Positions 11,101 to 23,100 of a stretch of DNA of 64,000 nucleotides are shown piece by piece. The stretch is from positions 42,618,336-42,682,335 of the forward strand of contig CM048849.1 of assembly GCA_026545225.1 (NCBI GenBank). Reading direction: 5' to 3'. Every line of letters starts with the position of its first letter. Position 1 is the first letter of the stretch. Made by a program: the position numbers and the translations under genes. The notes under the pieces are model-generated. The model saw only the letters and a program-made list of their open reading frames with translations, was not told where the DNA came from and searched no databases. Source of the stretch: Cornus controversa. Lineage: Eukaryota > Streptophyta > Magnoliopsida > Cornales > Cornaceae.

Positions 11101-14100
11101 AAACTAAAAAAGCATGTTCAAATATCAATTTATGTAAAATAATATGAAAGGCTAGGTCTATCTCCATTCTTTTCCCTTCTTAGGCCAGACCAGCACTAGG
11201 CAATGGCCTTTGTTTTCCCTTTTGGTTCCTCTGCTATAATTCCACATTATGATGCCTTTTTTATTTTTTTCAAATTTGATAGGTATGGGGTACATGATGT
11301 TGTCTCAACTTCCTATTATAATAAGGTTTCTATTTTAGAGTTGCTTTTTGTCAGGAAAGTTTAAGTTGATGATTCGCCTGGGTCAAAAGGAATTATATTC
11401 CTTGTCCAATGAGGAACTTGGATTAGGAACTATAAGTAGATACATGGGATACTGCTTAAGACTTATGAGAGAAGTAATCTGATGATAGAAAGTTAATTCA
11501 TGAGGAGAGAGGTCTTTGAGGGTTCCACAGGAATTACAGAGATGAATCGTGCAGAGACCAAATAAGGTAGGCTATAAAGTGGGACTTGCTTCAAGGCTTA
11601 GGACAACTAGACTGAGCAGGGAAGTGAGTGTTGTTTAAAGGCTCAGATACACCAAGAAGGGAGACAGGGACTGTAAAAGGAATGCAGGGCTTGGATATTG
11701 AAGTCAACATTGGTATTGTGGACTCTCTACCTCTTGTAAGTTGAACTTCTCTATACTATAGTTGATTAATCTCTTCACATCCTTGGATGTAGAACATGTT
11801 CTACTGAACCGTATTATATATCGTTTCCTTTCTGAGTTTATTTATGGGTAAATTGCATAAAACCCCCCTTGACTTTTAATTTTTGGCACAAAACCTCCCT
11901 ATAAATTTTTTTTGACCTAACCCCCCCCCCCCCCCCCCAAAACTATTCAATTCAAAGTGATGTTACAGGACGGAAATGGCCCTTAAAACAAATTTAAAAA
12001 AAATTAGGTTTTCTTTAAAATGATTTAGGTGTTTTTTTTCTTTTTAATTTTACAAAATAAAAATTTAAGAAAATTTTGAAAATTGTTCCAAGGTATTTTC
12101 ATTTTCTTATAGACTCAGCATTAAATTTTTTCCGGAAATAATTTTTAACAACACTATGCCGAATGAGTTATTTGAATTAATTTTAATCTTATATTAAAGG
12201 GCATTTTTGTCATGATAACATCACTTTGCAACAATTGTATAGTTCAAGGGGGGTTTAGATCAAAATATTTTTTGTAGGGGGTTTTGTGCCAAATTTTGAA
12301 AGTGGGGGGGGGGGGGGGGGGGGGGCGGGGGCGGTTTGTTAGCAATTTGCCCTATATTTGTGATGTGATTGGATCTTTGTGTCGATACACTTCTGCCTGT
12401 GCAACACATAATGAGAAACTCAACATTAAGCCATGTATGTATGGACAAAGGTTGAGAACATACATATCCAATACGTAAAATGACGGCTTCTTTGTCATTC
12501 GCCCAATGAGAAATACCTAAGATAGTGAGATCAAAGAAAGAGAGTGAAAGTTAAAACTGAATAAGTGCAACAGATTCTATTCAGATGGCAAAAAATAAAA
12601 TAAATAAATAAACTCATCATAAAATAAAACTTAACTTAGCACTTCTAACTTTTTCTCAACGGAAGCCAAATCACAATACAAAAGCATTAAATGAATAGAT
12701 CAAATATTGGCTACTTTAACCATACCAACCTCCAGACAAATGCAGATTGCCAACATTCCGACTTTCATGCATTCTTCTATGTGAAGGGAACTCAGTGCCT
12801 AAAAAGGATATAAATCATCATCTAACGAATAACAGATATATATTTAAAGGCATTGTAATAGGTTCTAAGACAAATTCTAAAAGCAACAATGTGGATAAAC
12901 GAAAAATGGAACAGAAGAATGTTATGTTGATAGATCCATCCACAGAACAGTAGAACCACAATGAAAAATGTAGTAATTAAAATAAAACAATGTAAGCATG
13001 TTGGATTTACAACATGGAGGAAGACTATACCTCACATATTGTTATCCATCTCAAGAAAGATTAATCTAGAAAATTGTCTTATCATTTCATGAAGCCTTGC
13101 TGATAAGTGAACTGAGCAGCCTGTATACAGTTTGAGCTTTGCTCAGTTGCAGCAACAACACAGCTTGTTGAAGCTCATGCATAGTTGCCAAATATAACCG
13201 CATATGGTGCCACTAACAACACTCAAATCCTATATCAAAGTGTGAGACATGATCAACTCTCCAGACAACTAATTAAGCATAGGTAAAAAAGATCCAAAAA
13301 TGAAGAAAATAAGACCATACAACATATCCTATTAGGAAGAATTTACTAGCACTACTGATATTGATAACAAATCATTTACATACTAAATCAAGGCCAGTGC
13401 AGTGTTGCAAATGAAGAAGAAAAGACAACAACAAAGGGGAAGCCCTTATATTTAGGGGAATTTTAGTTCTTCGTTGAAAAAGACAACAAATGGACTGGAT
13501 GCTGTCCATTTTCCTGCAGCGAATATAGCAAATCCAATAAAGCAAAATTTGACATAGGACAACCTTTAAAAAAATGGTAAATGATACTCCCTTCGGCCAA
13601 TAGTAAGTGTCCTTTCCTTTTTGGAATATCTTTACTGAAAAGTCAATGAACAAAAAAATTGAAATCTTAGAAAATTATCCTTTTTAAACTCCCCAAAATA
13701 GCAATTTAAGTTTAATATTTGGACTATTAACTTCGGAATTTCAAAAGGACATGCATAAAAAAAGTAGGCATCTCTGAAAAGGACACTTATTTTGGGACGA
13801 AGGGAGTAATATTCACTATAAGGCACTAAAAGGGCACACCCATGTGCACATGACAAATAAAACATAACGAATTGGTTCTGATAGGAGAGGTGAAAGGGGT
13901 GGAGAGCTTGGCAGGGCGGCCCAAGGTGGGAGCTCCCTTGGTACCTACTTGGGCCTTTATGCTATAGCTTTAGGGGCTTAGGATGCTGTTTTGAGTTGAG
14001 ACGAGGTTGGCATTGTTAGCATAGTCCCACATCGCCTGGATACCTTTGGAATGTGCAGTGTATATACACATGGGCACCCTCTCCTTATAAGCCGGATTTA

Positions 14101-17100
14101 AGGATGAGTTCTACCCATGGGTTTATCATGGTATCAGAGCAGGTGTACCGCAGGGATGGGTCGGGTTCGTATCTCCTGCCCTGCGTGGAGGGGGAGAGCC
14201 GAGTGTCTCCAGCCCTGGCACTGAGGGGGAGTGTTAGTACAGTCCCACATCGCCTGGGTACCTTTGGAATGTGCAGTATATATACACATGGGCACCCTCT
14301 CCTTATAAGCCGGTTTTTAAGGATGAGTTCTACCCATGGGTTTATCAGGCATAATGGAAGAGGCAAATCTATCTTGAGAGGGCATACTTATCCTCCTCAA
14401 GAGCACTTTGTCAAAATCTTCCTACTTATTTCATGTCTCTTTTGTATACCACCTTTGATTGTTAATGCGACTGGAAAAGATTTAGAGGGACTTTGTGCGA
14501 GGTGGCATAGGGGCGAACTAAAATATTATCTGATGGATTTGGAAAATAGTTCGTTCCCCAGTGAAGCAAGGTGGGCTTGGTATGAATTTTTGTATGTTCA
14601 GCCAAGCTCTCTTATAGTTGTTGATGTATTGACTTGAGAGGAGGAATAGTTTGTGGAGAAGATGGAGGGGAAGTGTCAAAGTGAAAAGCAAGACTAGAAG
14701 GTTCTGAACTTTGGATCACCTATCGGGTCGGAGTGAGGAAGAGTATCAGGAAGCTATTGGACAAGCATGACAAGCTTGTAGTTGCCAGTGGGCATTTAGT
14801 TAGGTTCTGACTGCATCACTGGGTGTAGTGAAAGTTATGGATCAGACCATGGTTGCAGACTGTTAATAACCAGAGAAGGGTGGGTAGGATATTCATTTCC
14901 ACATAACCCTAAGAATTAGGAGCTACATGAGATTACGGGCTTGTTATATTATCAGTTAGTTGCTTGTTGAGGAGGGGAGGATGATATGTGGTGGGTATTA
15001 TGGTTTACTTTTACTTCTTTTTTTATTTTTAAGTTACGGAGTGCAGCCATACCCGCACGCGCGCGCGGGGGAGGGGTGGTGATGGAGATCCTGACTCCTG
15101 CATCAGGTGGGGGAGGTGTTCTCCTTGGAATGTGGTTTAAGACACTAAAGCTTCTCCCCACCCCAACACACACAGAACCCAAAGAAAAAAGGAAAAAGGA
15201 AATGAAAAAGTTGGATATCTTGGTTGGACAATGACATTTCAGAAAATTCTTGCTATTGATCACTTGAGGAAGATGAACAAGTTGATAATTGACGAGTGTT
15301 GCATGTGCAAGTGAGACCAAATCAAATTTCAGTTGGTGCATCGTCTAATGGCCATGGATTGGGAGCACACTAATTCTATATAATTTGTTGATGAAGTCTA
15401 GATCAAGATCAAAACACTAGTAACGTTGACAGATTTTATGGTGAGACCTAGAGTCGAAGCACTGTAACAGGTTGTTCTGTAGTGTGTTTGATGGAGTATC
15501 TGCCTATCTGGAATGAATGGAGCAAGAGGTTATTTTGATGTGGTTGGATCTCCTATGTTGGTTCTCAAGCATAAAATTTTGAGCTCTATATTTGTTGCAT
15601 TTCTGAGTCATCCCTTTTGTTGGATGTGTTACAGAGTTTTGAAGTGAGATAGGAGTATAGCTTTGTGTATTCATAGAATATACATCATGTGTAGACAAGT
15701 GCAACCTCCCTTTACAGTGCTTTCTAATGATACTTTTTACTTATAGAAATGAAGTTCAAATTGAGCCAAGGTACATTTGAGGAAATTATGTTCCTTCAAA
15801 CAATTTTGGATAATGAATAAAATCCAACCTGATTTAACGGCTGTATTGGCATTTAGCCATTTATTAATTACAAAGGTTTGACAAATTGACTTCCACATGT
15901 CAAATATTTTCAGAGTTTTTTTTATAGTTGACCTTTATCTTCACAAGCCAAAATCAAATGATACTACAAATTTTTGTGTCTAACCCTTTATTTCAAAATT
16001 AAAAATCAATACTTCAGATTTGGATGACTATTTGCTCTCCAAAGAGCAGAAAAGAAAAACCAAAGAAATAAGTTGATTTCCATGCTATCATGAGAGGATT
16101 CAAAATCTCATCGGGACACCTTTTTTTCAGAAAAAAAAAAAATCATTTTCTTTGTATGATTCGAATTTATTAATATAAAAATGGGAGTAGAAAAAACGTG
16201 AAATTAAGATTCATGTGTGGCAAGACAATAAAGGATAAAATTAGAAAAGAATGTATTCGTGAAAGGGTTGAAGTAGTTACTATTGGAGATAAAATGAGAA
16301 AATAAATGGATTAAGATGGTCTGGCCATGTGCAGTGACGGTCAATAACTACACTACTGAGGGGGAAAAGTGATGTGGTTCTTATTGAGGGTAATTCTGGG
16401 AAAAGTAGAAGGAGAAGACCAAAACTAACATGAATTAAGATAGTTAGGAAAGATACAATATCGTGTGGTTTAACTGAGGCTATGGCCTTAAATGCAGCGG
16501 AATGGCGAAATAAAATTCATGTAGCCAACCCCAAATAGTTCGGAAAAAGCTTCTTTAGTTGGTTTGATTAATATAAAACTAAAGTTTGAAAGGGTCATTC
16601 CTCTGGTGATATAATAAGATCGAGACATGAACTTAGAAAATCATAAAACTTATTTCTTCAGAACCAATAACAACCATGAAACAGCTTTTACAACACTATT
16701 CAAAGATAGTCAAGTCAAATCCCTCAAATTTGTGCTAAAAACAAATACCTAAATATAACGCAAGTAATTAGTGAGATTTAAATAGCAATTTCCCCAACTA
16801 CATTTGAGGAAATTCTGCTCCTAAGACAATTTTTAGAAAAAAAACTAGATGTAACCTGTAGGTTGTGTTGTTGGATACCACTCTCATGTTTGTTTGTTAA
16901 TTCACGTGGCACTCTTAACAGGATGCGCGTTAGCCCGTAAAAGATTAAAAGTTTGCCCTCCTTAACACCAATTGGTTTTAGGTAAGATGGTGGCTTGAGA
17001 TCCGACAAGTGGTATCAGAACTAGAGGTCACAGGTTCGACTAGTGTGAGTGCCATCGTGTGAGGGAGTGTTGTTGGATACCACTCCTATGTTTGTTGTTA

Positions 17101-20100
17101 GTTCACGTGACACTCTTAATAAGATGCGTGTTAGCCCGTACAAGATTAAAAGTTTTCCCTCCTTAACATCAATTGGTTTTAGATGAGATGGGGCTTGAGA
17201 TCCGACAAGAGGTTGCATTGACATTGATCAATTACAAAGGATTGATAAACTAACTAATGCCCAATATTTTAGAATCTTTTTATGGGTGACCTTTGTCTTC
17301 AAAAATCAAAACCAAAACCAAAACCAAACAATATTGTAAAACTTTGTATGAAAACCTTATTTCAAAATCCAAAACAATTATTTCAAATGGGACAGCTATT
17401 GATTTCCTAAAAGCCAAAAAAAATAATCAAACAAATAAGTTGATTTCAAATTGCCATGAAATAACTCTACAAATCTCAACAGGCACCTCTTTTTTCAAAA
17501 CAAATGACACTTTCTTAACCTGCTTATTTTGTCCACTGATTGATAAAAAATTGAAGCTCAAAACAGTCATTGGGTAATAAATCACTGAGGGAAGAACCAT
17601 ATAAATTAAGTTTTCACACAGGAACCATTGTTTGATGAAAGAGGGAACGATTGCAAGGGTGATAATCCAAATTTGATCCTGAAACCAGTCATTTTGTGCA
17701 AAATAAAAGAAAAAGCTAGATCTATTTCCAATCCACCCCTCAAACCAACCATTGTTAATGGCCACAACCAATCAATATAATAAGCTTAGACCAAAAGTTT
17801 GAAAGGGTCATTCCTCTGGTGATATAATAAGATCGAGACATGAACTTAGAAAATCATAAAACTTATTTCTTCAGAACCAATAACAACCATGAAACAGCTT
17901 TTACAACACTATTCAAATATAGTCAAGTCAAATCCCTCAAATTTGTGCTAAAAACAAATACCTAAATATAACGCAAGTAATTAGTGAGATTTAAATAGCA
18001 ATTTCCCCAACTACATTTGAGGAAATTCTGCTCCTAAGACAATTTTTAGAAAAAAAACTAGATGTAACCTGTAGGTTGTGTTGTTGGATACCACTCTCAT
18101 GTTTGTTTGTTAATTCACGTGGCACTCTTAATAGGATGCGCGTTAGCCCGTAAAAGATTAAAAGTTTGCCCTCCTTAACACCAATTGGTTTTAGGTAAGA
18201 TGGTGGCTTGAGATCCGACAAGTGGTATCAGAACTAGAGGTCACAGGTTCGACTAGTGTGAGTGCCATCGTGTGAGGGAGTGTTGTTGGATACCACTCCT
18301 ATGTTTGTTGTTAGTTCACGTGACACTCTTAATAAGATGCGTGTTAGCCCGTACAAGATTAAAAGTTTTCCCTCCTTAACATCAATTGGTTTTAGATGAG
18401 ATGGGGCTTGAGATCCGACAAGAGGTTGCATTGACATTGATCAATTACAAAGGATTGATAAACTAACTAATGCCCAATATTTTAGAATCTTTTTATGGGT
18501 GACCTTTGTCTTCAAAAATCAAAACCAAAACCAAAACCAAACAATATTGTAAAACTTTGTATGAAAACCTTATTTCAAAATCCAAAACAATTATTTCAAA
18601 TGGGACAGCTATTGATTTCCTAAAAGCCAAAAAAAATAATCAAACAAATAAGTTGATTTCAAATTGCCATGAAATAACTCTACAAATCTCAACAGGCACC
18701 TCTTTTTTCAAAACAAATGACACTTTCTTAACCTGCTTATTTTGTCCACTGATTGATAAAAAATTGAAGCTCAAAACAGTCATTGGGTAATAAATCACTG
18801 AGGGAAGAACCATATAAATTAAGTTTTCACACAGGAACCATTGTTTGATGAAAGAGGGAACGATTGCAAGGGTGATAATCCAAATTTGATCCTGAAACCA
18901 GTCATTTTGTGCAAAATAAAAGAAAAAGCTAGATCTATTTCCAATCCACCCCTCAAACCAACCATTGTTAATGGCCACAACCAATCAATATAATAAGCTT
19001 AGACCAAGAGATTGCAATTATCATGAAGCATATGCCAAAATCAGTCACATTTTACTTTTGTGGAATATGTCAAACTAGAAGAACAGATCAACACATTGAA
19101 AGCCAAAAAAAACAAGCATAAAAATAAACTCAAAATCAGATAATAGTTTTTATTGCTTGAAAGATGATATGATTGAGAACTACCATACGAATCTTCCAAC
19201 CTTCGAATAAATGCCAATTGAAACAAAGCTCCTGCAAATCACAAAGACAAAATGTCATTGCTATTAACTTTTACCACAGCACTGTGAATATGACAATTAC
19301 AAGCACATTTAATAGATATCATCTCTTTATTATAGCACTATATTTCAAAAAAAAAAAATGAAAAGTAATCTGAAGATACTAAACTAAAACTAATAATTGT
19401 CCAAAAATCAATCCCAAGCATGAACATTAAAATTACATAAAAGACATGTAATTTCAGAACAGAAGCTCTTCCTATGGAAACGGGTGAGTGCTTCATTGTG
19501 GTCTAAAGTCTTTTATTTGGAGATGCACTTACAGAGGCCAAAGTTAAGCATTTTCATGGAACTAACAAAAATGGGGTAAAGATTTTGTAATCACCTTTTT
19601 AGGAGATGATGAAGATCCAAACTCATTATCTACACAATCAAGATCTAGAATATGGATGTCACAAAAATGCCAAGATTAAAATATGCAGAAATTTTAATGG
19701 ATCATGATTGTGTAGATAATGAGCTTGGATCCCTTCATGAACTTTCTTTGTGGAAAGATATGGGGAGAAGATTTTGCAATAGATTTCTTCATGAACTTTC
19801 ACACATAGAAAACTCATCAGAAGCCACAATCTTAACTACTATGGGGAGCAACAAGAATTCTTTCTCGTCATCCATCTCTATCCATTGTTTAATAAGAGCT
19901 TGGAAACATTGTCTTCTCTAACAGATCCCAGTATCCCACCTGCACTCTATAATCATGCCCAACTCAACTGTAAAGTGATAATCACAATATAAAGTATGCT
20001 ACTATACAAGATGGTATTGTATATACACTATCTTAAATATGGTTCATTTCTGTTGCAATTAGCATAAATGTAAAACAGTACTAAACTATCTGTTTCGACT

Positions 20101-23100
20101 TCTAGTTATTTTTCTTGTTCAGTTGTTCCTATTTATAATGATCATTTATTTTTCCATTCCTTTTTCTTTTTCTTTTTCGATTAAACTTATTTCCTATTAC
20201 AATCTTAGTGGGAGCAAGAATAGCAGAAAGAAAGGAACATAACTACAATTTATCTTAAGATACACTATATTTTTCCTTCAAAATTCCTTTCACATGTAAC
20301 AATTTCAATGAATGTTCAAACTTTCATGGAGAAATATATAGGCAAAATATTAACATCACTCAAACCATTGCTCACCAAGACAAAATCACCGAGTGTCACT
20401 GAGTTGCCTTAGTTATATTGAGCATAATAAGTTAATAAATTACTCTCATGTCGAAGAAGTGAACTAATACTTTTTACAAATAAAGCTATTACATCAAAGG
20501 CGTCTAAAAGGGGGCAACCTATGTATACTAGAATTATGCTAAGAGAAACCTACATAACTTAGTGGTGAAAAACCTACTTAACTTAGCTACTTGTATCTAT
20601 AAAATCAACAAAATCTGACAAGAGGACTCCTCAGATTGATACATGCGACCTGTCAACCATCCTAACAAGACTCAAAATTATTCTTCAACTTAAAACCCAT
20701 GCATGCTGTCAAACAATATCCTATTCCTTCCTCTCCAGATACACAACGTCAAACAAAAGGTGCCGCACGCCAGGTCTTCTTTTAATTCTCTCAACCCTAC
20801 CTCCTCCTGAGCTAGAGCAAAGAGGAGCCATCGACTAGGAACACTCAACTCATCCCAAACAGATTCAATAGTAAAGCCCAAAATTTCTTAGCCACTGGAG
20901 GATACTCCAACAAGTCATGCACCGACTCCATCGCCTCCTTGAACATGCAGCACCAATTAGGTGACTAAAACATAGAACCATACAACAAGCCAACTCAAAC
21001 AGATCCGTATCCTGTCTTAACCCTTAGGCATGAACCAATAGTTATTTAGTCACTTTAGAACAAGAAGATTTTAAGACATGTTAGTAAATTTATGAAGGGG
21101 TTAACACTGAAGACACCTTTGCTTGAACACAAATAAAACGACCATTAAACTCAATGTATCACCCCCTTTATGTTACAACCTAACAAAATTCCATTACAAG
21201 TCTCACAACATTTCAGTAGATCGACAATTTGGCGGCAGGACACAAAAGTTACCCATTTACAGACTGACCATGATGAAGAACCCACTACTCAACTGCCCAT
21301 TCTACAACGACTATTTGGCTTAAATGAGGTGACTTTTCTTCATAAACATCAAAAATTGAATTTCTTTTTTTGAATGCTCCTTGTTACTTGATATTTTCAA
21401 GTAATTACCAACTAGCATTTCCTCATTTTCCAAAATTTCACTTAAGTCCACAAACTTACACTTATACCCCTACGCCAACTCATAAGGGTCCTTTTCCACC
21501 TAAGCTGACTAAACGAGTGGAGACTGAGATAATGTGGGCCCTATGGTCTACGGGATCCAGATTAATGAGTTTGGGGTTTTACTTATGCATAGGAAAGGTG
21601 TTAGTCACCCTATAGCACCCGTACCGAGACAACAGGGGCGGCTCAAGATAATTTGAGGCCTTAGGCAAAAATTACAAAAGTGGCCTTTTCACATGTAATA
21701 TACTAATATCAAATTCTAGTTAATAAAATTTATTTTAAAATCATTCTTATTGAAATCATTATATCTAATTGGACCATTTTTTATTAATATATCTCTTAAT
21801 TTTTTATCAATATTTTTTCATTGTGTAGATGTATAGATATTTGTGGGGATAGGATATAATTTTTTATTAAGATCATTCATTTTTTTTACTTGGTTCACTT
21901 TCTTCAAAAAAATTTAGATTCTTTGTAAAGAATTTTCTTATCATACATTTTATTATAATTATGTATCTAAATCACTTCATTATTGGATAATCTTCTAATT
22001 CTTTTAGATTACTTAGTTGTTCATTTGTTGAATTTTCAACTAAACGTTTTGTTGTTTGACTATTAATTATAACAAAAAAAAAATTTGTAATGGGAGAATA
22101 AGAAAAAATGTGAGGAATAGAGAAAAAAAAAGATAAAAATTAATAGGAGAAGATGGAAAGTTTTATAATCCCAATTTTCCACAATTATCAGTTAGGTATA
22201 TATTCAACCATTCATGAAAAACGTGGAATAGGAAGAGATGGAGAGAAAAAAGAGGGAGATGGTGAGATAGGAATAGAAATTAGGAGTTTTAAAATGTATT
22301 AAATTATTTGGGTCCATTATTAAATATTGAGGGCCTAAAACAAATATGTTAGGAAGTTTAATGATATTAGAATAAAATTATTTGGGCTCAATATTAAATC
22401 TATACAATTGGTTAGGGCCTAACAATATAAGGAAACAAAATTTTTAGAAAGTCTAAATAAAATAAACTTTTTTGTAAGTCTTCTTAAGACAATAAAAAAA
22501 GTTGGAGGCTTTCTATTGGTTGGGGCCTTAGGTGACCGCCTAAGTCGCCAAAGGCACCAGCTGGCCTGCGAGACGAGAAAAATGTACTTTTGAAAACTTG
22601 AATGAGTGTTTAAATAACCTAGCATGAAATATTGTGAAAAATGGGGGGGGAGGGGCCTTTAACAAGCCCTTTTTCTACTTCTAGGGCGACTAGCTGCCCC
22701 ATTTTTATTTTATTTTATTAGAATGACTGAAGTGGGTGATTGGTCGCCCCTTCAGGGCGATTGGTCGCTCCAGAGTACGATTCACTAAAATAAAGGTGTT
22801 GGAAAGAAGAGAGCCCAAACTGACTCTGATTTCAGAGTTTTGGGCAAAGCTTGGGTTGAGACTTTGAGTGTCAAAATGACTTCGATCCAATCCACACGAT
22901 AATGAACAAGCATCTCTTTTTCACTATAAATAGAGGTGTAGGAAAAGAAGGGAGTCTTAAACGATCTCAATCTCTTACCACCATTCAATCCATCATCAAC
23001 ATCAATCACCACACATCCCCCTTCAACACCACTATGACACGTGTCCTAAACCCATACTAAATACAAGTTATGACAAAGAGACAAATCACTAAACCACCAA

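Larger units (their letters stand above)
16581..19006. repeat. 1213-bp tandem duplication, nearly identical
   Basis: Copy A (16581-17793) is repeated head to tail as copy B (17794-19006). By eye I saw only two differences (16706 G against T, and 16920 C against T in copy B), so identity is about 99.8%. All open frames in A reappear in B shifted by exactly 1213. The block is in P4H1 intron 2 and stops 178 bp short of exon 2. No target duplication or terminal motif marks the joints. It is either a very recent unequal duplication or an assembly artefact. Confidence 0.95.

Noticed and set aside
12260..12448. Proline-rich ORF (minus) and glycine-rich ORF (plus)
   Set aside because: Both are translations of the G22 run in a TIR element.
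14053..14637. 194-codon plus ORF
   Set aside because: It runs through the TRIM LTRs and primer site and has no domain.
16990..17060. SINE or tRNA-like gene because of GGTTCGA near a TATCAGA motif
   Set aside because: The TGGTATCAGA motif is a primer-binding site between two LTR-like repeats. No A box or cloverleaf was found.
16778..18984. Paired identical ORFs of 67-114 codons (for example 17427-17771 and 18640-18984)
   Set aside because: They are identical because the 1213-bp block is duplicated. None has a recognisable domain and some translate the TRIM.
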